The position numbers and the translations under genes are program-made. 64,000 nt of DNA, from contig DIUX01000002.1 of the NCBI GenBank assembly GCA_002423185.1, positions 877,947-941,946 on the forward strand, given 5' to 3'. Below the pieces are notes generated by a model that saw only the letters and a list, made by a program, of their open reading frames with translations, did no database searches and was not told where the DNA came from. The stretch's first letter is position 1. The number at the start of each line of letters is the position of its first letter. The DNA is from Micavibrio sp. UBA6147. Its GTDB lineage: Bacteria > Pseudomonadota > Alphaproteobacteria > Micavibrionales > UBA1664. Shown piece by piece: positions 16,012 to 24,834 of the stretch.

Positions 16012-16671
16012 TTATTCGCCGTTTGTCTGCTCTTGCTCTTCGGTCGCATCTTGAACCGCATCTTGTTTGACGGCTTCAACTTCGATGCGGATTTCGACAT
16101 CGTCACCAACGGCGGGAAGGCCATAATTCATGCCCCATTCCGACCGCTTGATGGTGGTTGTGGCGGAAAAACCGGCGACCATTTTCTTGCTGTATGGGTG
16201 TTCACCGGATTTGTTGTGAACGGTCTTCAAAACCACAGGCTTCGTCACGCCAAGAATGGTCAGGTCGCCGTGAATGTCGGCGGTGTTGTCGCCGGTGACA
16301 TCAACGCGGGTGCTTTTGAACGTCATGGTCGGAAATGCCTCGACATTGAAGAAGTCTTGATTCTTCATATGGTCGTCCCATTTTGTGTCGTCCATGTCGA
16401 TGCTGGCGGTTTGGATGGTCACGTCAACCGAAGAATTGGCGAGGTTGGCGCGGTCGAGGTCGAAATGACCGCCAAAATCGAGGAATTCCCCTTCCGAGAA
16501 GGAAAAGCCCAGATGGCTGACGAAAAACAGGATTTGCGTATGCAGTTTGTCGAATTCATAACGTTCAACACTGGGGGTGGCGGCCGTTTGCGCAAAACTT
16601 GAAACAGGCGCAAAAGCCAATGTCGAGGCAAAAATCGCCGAAGCGGTCAAAAGGGATGTAAAAAGACGCAT
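16012..16671 (-). CDS. YceI-family periplasmic protein (copy 2)
   Basis: 219 residues with a good AAGGAG ribosome-binding site and a signal peptide (cleavage near SSFAQ, about residue 27). The YceI fold is clear: VERYEFDKLHTQILFFVSHLGFS, then SVDVTIQTASIDMDDTKWDDHMKNQDFFN, FPTMTFKSTRV and the closing RSEWGMNYGLP block. This copy matches the canonical family more closely than copy 1. The C-terminus is rich in Glu/Gln. A terminator separates it from the cytochrome b561 gene, so it may be a separate unit expressed alongside. Confidence 0.92.
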   Translation of the reverse strand: MRLFTSLLTASAIFASTLAFAPVSSFAQTAATPSVERYEFDKLHTQILFFVSHLGFSFSEGEFLDFGGHFDLDRANLANSSVDVTIQTASIDMDDTKWDDHMKNQDFFNVEAFPTMTFKSTRVDVTGDNTADIHGDLTILGVTKPVVLKTVHNKSGEHPYSKKMVAGFSATTTIKRSEWGMNYGLPAVGDDVEIRIEVEAVKQDAVQDATEEQEQTNGE

Positions 16672-16768
16672 GGTCAGTAAAGCTCCTTAATGGGGTTGAG
16701 GTGTTTTTGAAGGGGGTTCGGTGTGTTTTCATTAGGCAATCAAGCGGCCTAAAATATCTCTTTATTCT

Positions 16769-18283
16769 TCATTCCTTGCTTTGGTTATGCAGGTCGGGAA
16801 TCGCCGTGGCTTGCCCATCCGCAAATTCGATATGAAGGCGGTTTTGGCGCTGGGCGGCGGCGGAGGAGGTGATGAGGGTGCCTTCCGCACCACGCACAAC
16901 GCTGTATCCGCGTTTCAGAACATTTTTAAACGATAATGTTTCAAGGATACGCTCGTAAGAGTGCAGGGTTTTGATTTTCGGATCAAACAAATAATCCTTG
17001 CGCCGCATGAAATTTTCGTAAGATTTGCCGAGTTCTCTGGCCTTATTACGGATAATCGCATCGGGGCGCTTGAGGCCGCCGCTCAGGCCTTTCAGGCCGA
17101 TCATCCGCCCGCGCAAAGAATCGCGAAACGCATGGTCGAGGCTTGCGGCCTGAAGCCGCGCTGCGGCCTTATGCACCATCGCGGCGGGGCTGAGCAGTCG
17201 TCCCGCAACACGTGTCACGCTCGTGTCCTTGCGCTGGATATAGGCGGCGAAGGCTGCGCTAAGGTTCGATGCGGCGTAGTCATAGCGTTGCTGGCGCATA
17301 TCGAGGCTGCGCGGAAAACGGCTCAGGCTGGTGCTCAATTCGCCGATACGGTCATGCCGCCGCCCGACCAATACATCCAAACGCCGCCCCATCCGAAGCC
17401 CATACTCCCCAACGGTGAATAACCAATCGCGCCGCACCGGAACCGCCATTTCCGCCGCGCCGGTGGGGGTCGGGGCGCGCATGTCTGCGGCAAAATCGGC
17501 CAAGGTCACATCGGTTTCATGCCCGATGGCGGAAATCACGGGAATACGGCTCTCGGCAATCGCGCGCACAACGGATTCTTCGTTAAACGGCATAAGGTCT
17601 TCAAGCGACCCGCCACCGCGTGCCACGATCAAGAGATCAGGCGTGTCGAATCCGGCGGGCAAATCGTTAAATCCGCGAATGGCGGCGGCGACTTGTTGCG
17701 CTGCGCCTTGGCCTTGCACCATCACGGGCCACAGGTAAACCGGCACCGGAAAGCGGTCATTGATGCGATGTAAAATATCGCGAATAACCGCGCCGGTGGG
17801 CGATGTGACAATCCCGATCCGCGTCGGCAAAAACGGCAATGGTTTTTTGCGGGCGGGGTCGAATAATCCTTCGGCGGCAAGCTTTTTCTTGCGATCTTCG
17901 AGCATTTTAAGGAGCGCCCCTTCGCCGGCAAGCTCCATGGATTCGATGATGAGCTGGTAATTCGATCGCCCGGGATAGGTCGTCAGGCGTCCGGTGCAGA
18001 TGACCTCCAGCCCTTCTTCGGCCTTGACCGACAGGCGTGCCACCGTCCCGCGCCAACAAATCGCGTCCAGCACGGCGTTTTCATCTTTCAGTGATGTATA
18101 CAGATGCCCCGATTTGGCGAGGGTGACTTTGGACAATTCCCCGCGCACCCGCACATGCGAAAATGTTTGCTCCACCGTTTTCTTCAAGGCGTTGGAAATG
18201 TCGCTAACGCTCATTTCCGGTGTGTTATGACCGGATGATGGGGCGGGATATCCCGCATTTGATGCATTGATTTGTTCGTCCAT
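16769..18283 (-). CDS. xseA: Exodeoxyribonuclease VII large subunit
   Basis: 504 residues from the ATG at 18283 (an in-frame TTG at 18307 extends it, less likely). N-terminal OB-fold: SVSDISNALKKTVEQTF and VRVRGELSKV (about residues 25-60). The catalytic domain shows the family blocks TRIGIVTSPTGAVIRDI, ARGGGSLEDLMPFNEE and ISAIGHETDVTLADFAADMRAPTPTGAAE. A long coiled-coil follows and the C-terminus has LKRGYSVV. With the small subunit XseB (not in this window) it degrades single-stranded DNA to oligonucleotides in repair. It is divergent from putA, the two starts being about 75 bp apart. Confidence 0.95.
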   Translation of the reverse strand: MDEQINASNAGYPAPSSGHNTPEMSVSDISNALKKTVEQTFSHVRVRGELSKVTLAKSGHLYTSLKDENAVLDAICWRGTVARLSVKAEEGLEVICTGRLTTYPGRSNYQLIIESMELAGEGALLKMLEDRKKKLAAEGLFDPARKKPLPFLPTRIGIVTSPTGAVIRDILHRINDRFPVPVYLWPVMVQGQGAAQQVAAAIRGFNDLPAGFDTPDLLIVARGGGSLEDLMPFNEESVVRAIAESRIPVISAIGHETDVTLADFAADMRAPTPTGAAEMAVPVRRDWLFTVGEYGLRMGRRLDVLVGRRHDRIGELSTSLSRFPRSLDMRQQRYDYAASNLSAAFAAYIQRKDTSVTRVAGRLLSPAAMVHKAAARLQAASLDHAFRDSLRGRMIGLKGLSGGLKRPDAIIRNKARELGKSYENFMRRKDYLFDPKIKTLHSYERILETLSFKNVLKRGYSVVRGAEGTLITSSAAAQRQNRLHIEFADGQATAIPDLHNQSKE

Positions 18284-18358
18284 CACGATAATATAGACCA
18301 AAAGCAAATGGGACCTAAACAGTTTTTATCCGCATACGGACATAAGGATCGTACAGCA

Positions 18359-21300
18359 ATGCAACAGCCAGCATACACGACATGGAAATACAAGGACGAA
18401 GGCGAATGTGTGGACGCGTTGCTCGAGTCCATCCATTGGGACAGTGCGGCGTTGAAACGCATTGAACAACAAACAACCGTTCTGGTCGAAACCACCCGTG
18501 CCCGCCGCAATGAAACCAAAGGGTTTCAATCACTGATGCAGAGCTATAATTTAAGCTCAGAAGAAGGCCTCGCCCTGATGTGCCTTGCGGAGGCTTTGCT
18601 GCGTATTCCCGATTCCGATACCGCCAATGCGTTGATCGAGGACAAGATCGGCGATGCCGATTTCGATAAATTATTCGGCAAATCCATGGATATGATGGGC
18701 AAGCTCTCCAGCTTCGGCCTCAAAATGTCGCAAAGCGTCATGGGCTCCATGGTCGGACGCCTCGGGATGCCGTTGATCCGCAGCGCGACGGTACAGGCCA
18801 TGCGCATCATGGGCAAAACCTTCGTCCTTGGCCGCACCATCGAAGAAGCGGTAAAGAACGCTCAGCCTGAAATGAAAAAGGGCTATGCCTATTCCTATGA
18901 CATGTTGGGCGAAGGCGCCCGCACCGCAAAGGATGCGGCGCGTTATTTTGACTCCTACATGCACGCCATCGCCGCCATCGGCAAATTGCATCCGGTCGCT
19001 GCAAACGGGGGCGCGGGGGCGCAACATCCGCTCATGCGCCCTGGCGTGTCCATCAAGCTCTCGGCGCTTCATCCGCGCTATGACTATGCGCATGAAGACC
19101 GTTGCGTCGCGGAATTGTCCGAAATTTTGATTAAGCTGGCGAAGGCCGCCGCCGCTCAAAACATCAATTTAACGGTCGATGCCGAAGAAGCCGATCGTTT
19201 GATAACCTCGCTCAAAATCATTGAGTCCGTGTTGCATGAGCCGTCTTTGAAAGACTGGCAAGGCTATGGCCTCGCAATTCAGGCCTATCAAAAGCGCGCC
19301 TTCCCGCTCATCGACTATATGGTCGGCAAAGCCCGCGAAACAGGCCGCCGCATCGCCATCCGCCTCGTCAAAGGCGCCTATTGGGACAGCGAAATCAAAC
19401 ACGCGCAGGAACTCTGCCTTCCCGCTTATCCCGTGTATACGCGCAAGAGCCATACCGACACGTCGTACATTGCTTGCGCGGGTAAACTCCTCGCCAACCG
19501 CGATGTTGTGTACCCGATGATCGGCACGCATAACGCCCAGACCGTGGCGTCGATTCTCGAGCTTGCCGGCAATGACCGTGGCAATTTCGCCTTCCAACGC
19601 CTGCACGGTATGGGCGATGGCCTGTATAACCAGATCGTGAGCATGGACATTCCATGCAGCATCTACGCCCCCGTCGGCACGCATGAGGATTTGCTGGCTT
19701 ACCTTGTGCGCCGTTTGCTGGAAAATGGGGCGAACTCATCTTTCGTTTATCGCCTGTATAATAACGATGTGTTGGCGAGTGAGCTGGCCGAAAATCCGGT
19801 GTTAAAGGCGGCGGAATTTAAGGATCACGGGCAACGCTCGCACCCGAATATTCCGACCCCGCTCGCCCTGTACGGGCCGGAACGCCCGAATTCAAAAGGC
19901 CTCGACCTCACCGACCCTGACACGGTTCCGGCGTTGCTGGCGAAGATCAAGAGCCTCACCACCTCCCCAACCTTTGAGGCTGCCCCTGTGGTCGGCGGTG
20001 AAGCGGTGAAAAGCGGCACGCCGCTTCCGGTCACGAACCCCGCCGACACCACTCAAGAATTGGGCAAAGTCTGGAATGCCGATCCCGACACTGTGCAACG
20101 GGCGTTTAAGCGCCTCAAACTCGGCTTCCGTCAATGGAATGCAACACCCGCCAATGACCGCGCCTTGGCGCTTGACCGCCTCGCCGATTTATTGGAGGCG
20201 CAGGCCGACGTGTTTTTGGCTCTGTTGGTGCGCGAGGCCGGCAAAACCTTGTCCGATGCGGTGGCAGAGCTTCGCGAAGCCGTTGATTTTTGCCGTTATT
20301 ATGCGGCGCGCGGACGCGAGTTATTCGGCGATTCCCGCTTGATGCAAGGCCCAACCGGTGAACGTAACACCCATGAACTCATCGGTCGCGGCGTGTTCGT
20401 GTGTATCAGCCCATGGAATTTTCCGCTGGCGATTTGCTGTGGCCAGATTGTTGCCGCCCTCATGGCGGGCAATGCCGTGGCGATTAAACCGGCGGAGCAA
20501 ACCCCGCTGGTCGCCGCAAAAATGGTATCCTTGATGCTGCAATCCGGCATCCCTGCCGATGCGATTGCTTTGCTCACTGGTGACGGAAATGTCGGCGAAA
20601 TGATGGTCGATCACCCCGACACAGCGGGCGTGGCGTTCACCGGTTCAACCGAAGTCGCATGGCGTATCAACCGCACCCTTGCGGCGAAGAACGGCGCGAT
20701 TGTCCCGCTCATCGCCGAAACAGGCGGTCAAAACGTGATGATAGTCGACAGCTCCGCCCTGCCTGAACAAGTGGTGGATGACGTTATTTTGTCGGCTTTT
20801 GGCTCGGCGGGACAACGATGCTCGGCCCTGCGCGTTTTATGCCTCCAAGAAGACATCGCCGATAAAGTGATCGCAATGATCAAAGGCGCGATGCAAGAAT
20901 TGGTCGTGGGCGACCCGATTGCCCTGAAAACCGATGTTGGCCCCGTCATTGACGATCAAGCCTTGGCGATTTTGGGCAAGCACCGCTCCGGCCTGCGCGG
21001 CTCGGCAAAAATCATTGCCGAAACCCCGATGGATAAAATGCTCGAACAAAAAGGCACATTCTTCGCCCCCATCGCCGCCGAAATCGCCGGTATTGACGTG
21101 TTGGAGCGCGAGGTCTTCGGCCCCGTTCTGCACATCGTGCGGTATAAGAAAAGCCAGCTTGGCGAATTGATCGACGATATCAATGCCACGGGATATGGCC
21201 TGACTTTCGGCCTCCATTCCCGCCTTGACGGGTTTATTCACGACACGGTTCGCCGCATTGACGCGGGCAATATCTATGTCAATCGCGGCATGACCGGCGC

Positions 21301-21460
21301 GGTTGTCGGGGTACAGCCCTTTGGCGGCATGGGCTTGTCCGGTACGGGGCCAAAGGCGGGCGGGCCATACTACCTGATCCGCTTTGCAACGGAACGGGTG
21401 GTCAGCATCGACACCACGGCCTCCGGCGGCAATACAACCCTTGTGTCCTTGTCTGAATAG
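18359..21460 (+). CDS. putA: PutA, bifunctional proline dehydrogenase / delta-1-pyrroline-5-carboxylate dehydrogenase
   Basis: 1033 residues from the ATG at 18359 (AAGGA ten bases upstream); longer in-frame starts overlap xseA. The N-terminal half is the FAD-dependent proline dehydrogenase barrel (KLSALHPRYDYAHEDR, TVDAEEADRL, VKGAYWDSEIKHAQ, IGTHNAQT, FQRLHGMGDGLY). The second half is the aldehyde dehydrogenase: ISPWNFPLAI, AFTGSTEVAWRIN, AETGGQN with the general-base Glu, the nucleophile Cys821 in GQRCSALR, and FGPVLHIVRY. It converts proline to glutamate. There is no N-terminal ribbon-helix-helix DNA-binding domain, so unlike E. coli PutA it cannot repress its own gene by that route. Together with NAD-GDH in this window it can feed 2-oxoglutarate. 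Confidence 0.97.
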   Translation: MQQPAYTTWKYKDEGECVDALLESIHWDSAALKRIEQQTTVLVETTRARRNETKGFQSLMQSYNLSSEEGLALMCLAEALLRIPDSDTANALIEDKIGDADFDKLFGKSMDMMGKLSSFGLKMSQSVMGSMVGRLGMPLIRSATVQAMRIMGKTFVLGRTIEEAVKNAQPEMKKGYAYSYDMLGEGARTAKDAARYFDSYMHAIAAIGKLHPVAANGGAGAQHPLMRPGVSIKLSALHPRYDYAHEDRCVAELSEILIKLAKAAAAQNINLTVDAEEADRLITSLKIIESVLHEPSLKDWQGYGLAIQAYQKRAFPLIDYMVGKARETGRRIAIRLVKGAYWDSEIKHAQELCLPAYPVYTRKSHTDTSYIACAGKLLANRDVVYPMIGTHNAQTVASILELAGNDRGNFAFQRLHGMGDGLYNQIVSMDIPCSIYAPVGTHEDLLAYLVRRLLENGANSSFVYRLYNNDVLASELAENPVLKAAEFKDHGQRSHPNIPTPLALYGPERPNSKGLDLTDPDTVPALLAKIKSLTTSPTFEAAPVVGGEAVKSGTPLPVTNPADTTQELGKVWNADPDTVQRAFKRLKLGFRQWNATPANDRALALDRLADLLEAQADVFLALLVREAGKTLSDAVAELREAVDFCRYYAARGRELFGDSRLMQGPTGERNTHELIGRGVFVCISPWNFPLAICCGQIVAALMAGNAVAIKPAEQTPLVAAKMVSLMLQSGIPADAIALLTGDGNVGEMMVDHPDTAGVAFTGSTEVAWRINRTLAAKNGAIVPLIAETGGQNVMIVDSSALPEQVVDDVILSAFGSAGQRCSALRVLCLQEDIADKVIAMIKGAMQELVVGDPIALKTDVGPVIDDQALAILGKHRSGLRGSAKIIAETPMDKMLEQKGTFFAPIAAEIAGIDVLEREVFGPVLHIVRYKKSQLGELIDDINATGYGLTFGLHSRLDGFIHDTVRRIDAGNIYVNRGMTGAVVGVQPFGGMGLSGTGPKAGGPYYLIRFATERVVSIDTTASGGNTTLVSLSE

Positions 21461-21534
21461 GGCTAGGTATAACCCGCGAATAAACCGCACGGCACAAACC
21501 GCACTGGCGCAAACCAAAGGGAACGGCACTACGG

Positions 21535-22929
21535 ATGGCATCACGGATGAATGTACTCTTGATCGGCAGTGGCGGGCGCGAACACGCTTTGTCTTGGAAA
21601 ATGCGGCAAAGCCCGCTCCTTGGAGCCCTTCACGCCATCCCCGGTCATGACGCCCTGCGCAAGGACGGGTGCCAATGCCCGCCGATTGCCATGAATGACC
21701 AAGCAGCGATTGTCGCCTATGCCAAGGAGCACGCGATTGATCTCGTCGTCATCGGCCCCGAAGCGCCACTGGTTGAAGGCCTTGCAGATTCTTTGCGTGC
21801 CGCCTCAATCCCTGTTTTCGGTCCCTCAAAATCCGCCGCGCGGCTGGAGGGGTCAAAGGCCTTTATGAAGGATTTATCCTTGAAATACGGCATTCCGACC
21901 GCCGCCTATGGGCGGTTTTCGCATGTTGAGGAAGCCAAAGCCTATATCGACCGCAAAGGCGCCCCGATTGTGATCAAGGCCGATGGCCTCGCCGCTGGCA
22001 AAGGCGTCATCATCGCCCATTCGATTGACGAAGCGCACAAGGCGGTGGACGATATTTTGGGCGGTGACGCATTTGGCGAAGCGGGGCATGAAATCGTCGT
22101 CGAAGAATTTTTGGACGGCGAGGAAGTGAGCTTTTTCGCTATTTCCGATGGCCATGTCGTGTTGCCGATGGCCTCCGCCCAAGACCACAAAGCCGCCTTT
22201 GACGGCGATAAAGGGCCGAATACAGGCGGCATGGGGGCCTACAGCCCCGCCCATTTAATGACCAAAGCCATGGATCAAAAAGTCATGGCAACCATCATCG
22301 AACCCACCATCCGCGCCATGGCGCGCGAGGGGTGCCCGTTCCAAGGCGTATTATTTGCGGGGTTGATGATGATCCGCCGCAAGGACGGCACGCTGGAGCC
22401 CAAACTCCTTGAATACAACGTCCGTTTTGGCGATCCGGAGTGTCAGGCTCTGATGATGCGGATGGACAGCGATATTTTGCCCCTGCTCAAAAACTGTGCC
22501 GACGGCACGCTGAGCGGCGTCAAGCAAGCGATGAAATGGAAGGACGAGGCCGCACTCTGTGTGGTCATGGCCTCCCCTGGCTATCCCGCCGCCTATCAAA
22601 AAGGACTCACTATCCGTATTCCGGATGATGCCGCGATGACCATTCCGCCTTATGTTGCGAAGGGCGAGGCCGCCCAAGCCACCGTGACCCCCGACCAAGC
22701 TGCGCAAATTTTCCATGCCGGCACGGTTGCCAAAGGTGATGCCGAAGGGGCGGCGGAATGGCTCAATCAAGGCGGGCGAGTTCTTGGCTGCACTGCCTTG
22801 GGCGGGAGCTTTTCAGAGGCTCAAAGCCGCGCCTATGCCCTTGTCGCCAAAGTTGACTGGCCGCAAGGATTCTATCGCAAGGATATCGGCTGGCGCGCTG
22901 TACAATCCGACCACAATAAAGTATCATAA
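21535..22929 (+). CDS. purD: Phosphoribosylamine-glycine ligase
   Basis: 464 residues; the ATG at 21535 has AAAGGGAA about 11 bases upstream, while the one at 21547 matches the usual family N-terminus (MNVLLIGSGGREHALSW). It joins phosphoribosylamine and glycine with ATP in purine synthesis. The ATP-grasp features are plain: VVIGPEAPLVEGLAD, PIVIKADGLAAGKGVIIA, VEEFLDGEEVSFF, DGDKGPNTGGMGAYSPA and EYNVRFGDPECQ. The length is slightly above the usual 430. It is 75 bp after putA and is followed by an AT-rich inverted repeat (22924-22942) that lacks a T-run. Confidence 0.97.
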   Translation: MASRMNVLLIGSGGREHALSWKMRQSPLLGALHAIPGHDALRKDGCQCPPIAMNDQAAIVAYAKEHAIDLVVIGPEAPLVEGLADSLRAASIPVFGPSKSAARLEGSKAFMKDLSLKYGIPTAAYGRFSHVEEAKAYIDRKGAPIVIKADGLAAGKGVIIAHSIDEAHKAVDDILGGDAFGEAGHEIVVEEFLDGEEVSFFAISDGHVVLPMASAQDHKAAFDGDKGPNTGGMGAYSPAHLMTKAMDQKVMATIIEPTIRAMAREGCPFQGVLFAGLMMIRRKDGTLEPKLLEYNVRFGDPECQALMMRMDSDILPLLKNCADGTLSGVKQAMKWKDEAALCVVMASPGYPAAYQKGLTIRIPDDAAMTIPPYVAKGEAAQATVTPDQAAQIFHAGTVAKGDAEGAAEWLNQGGRVLGCTALGGSFSEAQSRAYALVAKVDWPQGFYRKDIGWRAVQSDHNKVS

Positions 22930-23045
22930 TACTTAATTATGACGAATAGTTCATTTTATCCACATTTTATTAACACTTTTCATGTTTAAATGAGGGGTAA
23001 AAACACGAAGTGGGGAACAAGAGTATCTACTCTTAAAATAATAAA

Positions 23046-24296
23046 ATGGCGGAAAAATCACTATTCGTAAAACGCGCTTTCTACGAGAGCGGATCGGCGA
23101 TATTCTCATGCGGGGATAAGCGCGATCATGCCTACATCATAGAGAGCGGCGAAGTTGAATTCACCGAACCGGATTCAACCACAAACGAACCCGTTACGAC
23201 CCATCTTACGGATGGTGAGTTGTTCGGGGAGTCCGCCATTCTTGAAAATGGCAAACGCAATGGCACCGCCATCGCGGTCAAAGACACCAGCGTTTTCATC
23301 CTATCACGCGAAATTTTGAAGGAGCGGATGAGCAACCTCGACCCGCTCGTGTCGCTGGTGGTCAGTATGCTGATCGAAAAATACCGCGAAAACCGTATTA
23401 AATCCGCGAATGGCATCGCCAAAAAAGGCAAAACCAAATTGTCGTCCTCGCACACCATGTTGATTGCGGGATACGAAGAACAAAAGCAAACGGCGTTGAA
23501 GGAGCTCCAGATCGAGCAAGAACTCCGTCGCGGCCTTGAAAACCGCGAGTTCAAGCCCTATCTGCAACCGATTGTCGAGTTTAAAACAGGCCGCATTGTC
23601 GGGTTTGAAACCCTCATCCGCTGGCATCATCCGGAAAAGGGGATCATCTTTCCCAACGACTTTATTCCGGTGGCCGAGCGCACAAACGTCATCCAGCTTA
23701 TTGACCAACGGATGCTTGAGGCGGCGTGCGAGATCATTCCCGCTATGTATAAAATGCTCGGGCAACGCGCCTCCGACATGTTCATCAGCGTGAATTTGTC
23801 TGGTGCAAATTTTGACAATAATGACGTGGTGAAAATGGTACGAACCGCCGTGCGCGGCGCGCCGTTCGACCCGATCCAGATCAAGCTCGAAATCACCGAG
23901 AGCGCCTTGGTTGGCGATTCTAACCGCGCCGCAGATATTCTGAGCAGCCTCAAAGACCTTGGTGTCAGCATCGCCTTGGACGATTTTGGTACGGGGTATT
24001 CCTCGCTCGGCTATTTGCATAAATTCTCGATTGACGGACTCAAAATCGACCGTTCCTTCGTCCAACAAATCCACGATTCCCAAAAAAGCCTCGATATCAT
24101 CAAGGCGGTGGTTGGCTTGGCGCACGCGTTTAAGCTCGGCATCATCGCCGAAGGCATCGAAGAACAACGCGACATCGACATTTTGCGCGGCATTGGTTGC
24201 CAATACGGCCAAGGCTATCACTTCGGCAAGCCAATCGAAGCCACCCAAGCCCTCCGCAACCTCAAAGCCAGCGGCGGCATGATCACGATGAACTGA
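23046..24296 (+). CDS. Cyclic-nucleotide-binding / EAL-domain c-di-GMP phosphodiesterase
   Basis: 416 residues, no membrane segment. N-terminal Crp-like sensor domain (about 5-115): SGSAIFSCGDKRDHAYIIESGEVE and the LFGES phosphate-binding-cassette-like turn. A linker of about 45 residues leads to an EAL domain (about 160-405). The signature is FETLIRW (Glu188) instead of EAL, but the other catalytic residues are there: SVNLSG, EITESALV, LDDFGTGYSSL, LKIDRSFV, IAEGIEE and QGYHFGKP. I expect active hydrolysis of c-di-GMP, tuned by a cyclic nucleotide or another small ligand. A 7-bp inverted repeat with a 2-bp spacer (23019-23034) lies just upstream of the start. Confidence 0.93.
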   Translation: MAEKSLFVKRAFYESGSAIFSCGDKRDHAYIIESGEVEFTEPDSTTNEPVTTHLTDGELFGESAILENGKRNGTAIAVKDTSVFILSREILKERMSNLDPLVSLVVSMLIEKYRENRIKSANGIAKKGKTKLSSSHTMLIAGYEEQKQTALKELQIEQELRRGLENREFKPYLQPIVEFKTGRIVGFETLIRWHHPEKGIIFPNDFIPVAERTNVIQLIDQRMLEAACEIIPAMYKMLGQRASDMFISVNLSGANFDNNDVVKMVRTAVRGAPFDPIQIKLEITESALVGDSNRAADILSSLKDLGVSIALDDFGTGYSSLGYLHKFSIDGLKIDRSFVQQIHDSQKSLDIIKAVVGLAHAFKLGIIAEGIEEQRDIDILRGIGCQYGQGYHFGKPIEATQALRNLKASGGMITMN

Positions 24297-24344
24297 ACAT
24301 CTGCGGTTCAGGCTTGAACCTATAGGATTGTGTTTTTGGCTACC

Positions 24345-24806
24345 TTACCGCGCCCGCAAATCAGCAAAAAACATTTTGAGCAAACTGACGCTTTCGCTCT
24401 CCATAATACCGCCATAGACTTCGGGGCGGTGGTGGCATGTGCGGTGTTGGTATATGCGCGGGCCGTGGTCGACGCCGCCGCTTTTGGGGTCATAGGCGCC
24501 GAAATACAGGCGGCGGATGCGGGCGTGTGATATGGCGGCGGCGCACATCGGGCAAGGCTCGAGCGTCACGTATAAATCATAATCGGTGAGGCGTTGGCGG
24601 CCCGTGTCTTTGCAAACTTTGCGAATGACCAGCATTTCCGCATGGTTTGTGGGGTCATTGTCTTTTTCGCACAGATTCCCTGCGCTTGCGGCGATGCTGC
24701 CGCTTGGCACATGCACCAAAACTGCGCCGACGGGGATCTCTCCGGCCTGTCCCGCTGTTTCTGCCTCTTTCAAAGCGGTGCGCATTGGGGTAATGTCTGT
24801 TTTCAT
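24345..24806 (-). CDS. tadA: tRNA-adenosine-34 deaminase-type nucleoside deaminase
   Basis: 153 residues from the ATG at 24806 (24812 is also in frame). The zinc/catalytic motifs are complete: NHAEMLVI (His and general-base Glu) and LEPCPMCAAAISHARI (two Cys). The following RLYFGAYDPKSGGVDHG block and length match TadA, which makes inosine at the wobble base of tRNA-Arg(ACG). The start codons sit back to back with those of the pseudouridine-synthase gene on the other strand, and a TATATC box lies 7 bp before the ATG at 24812, so a leaderless transcript is possible. Confidence 0.92.
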   Translation of the reverse strand: MKTDITPMRTALKEAETAGQAGEIPVGAVLVHVPSGSIAASAGNLCEKDNDPTNHAEMLVIRKVCKDTGRQRLTDYDLYVTLEPCPMCAAAISHARIRRLYFGAYDPKSGGVDHGPRIYQHRTCHHRPEVYGGIMESESVSLLKMFFADLRAR

Positions 24807-24834
24807 ACTCATGAGCAAGGATATAGCGCGCCCC

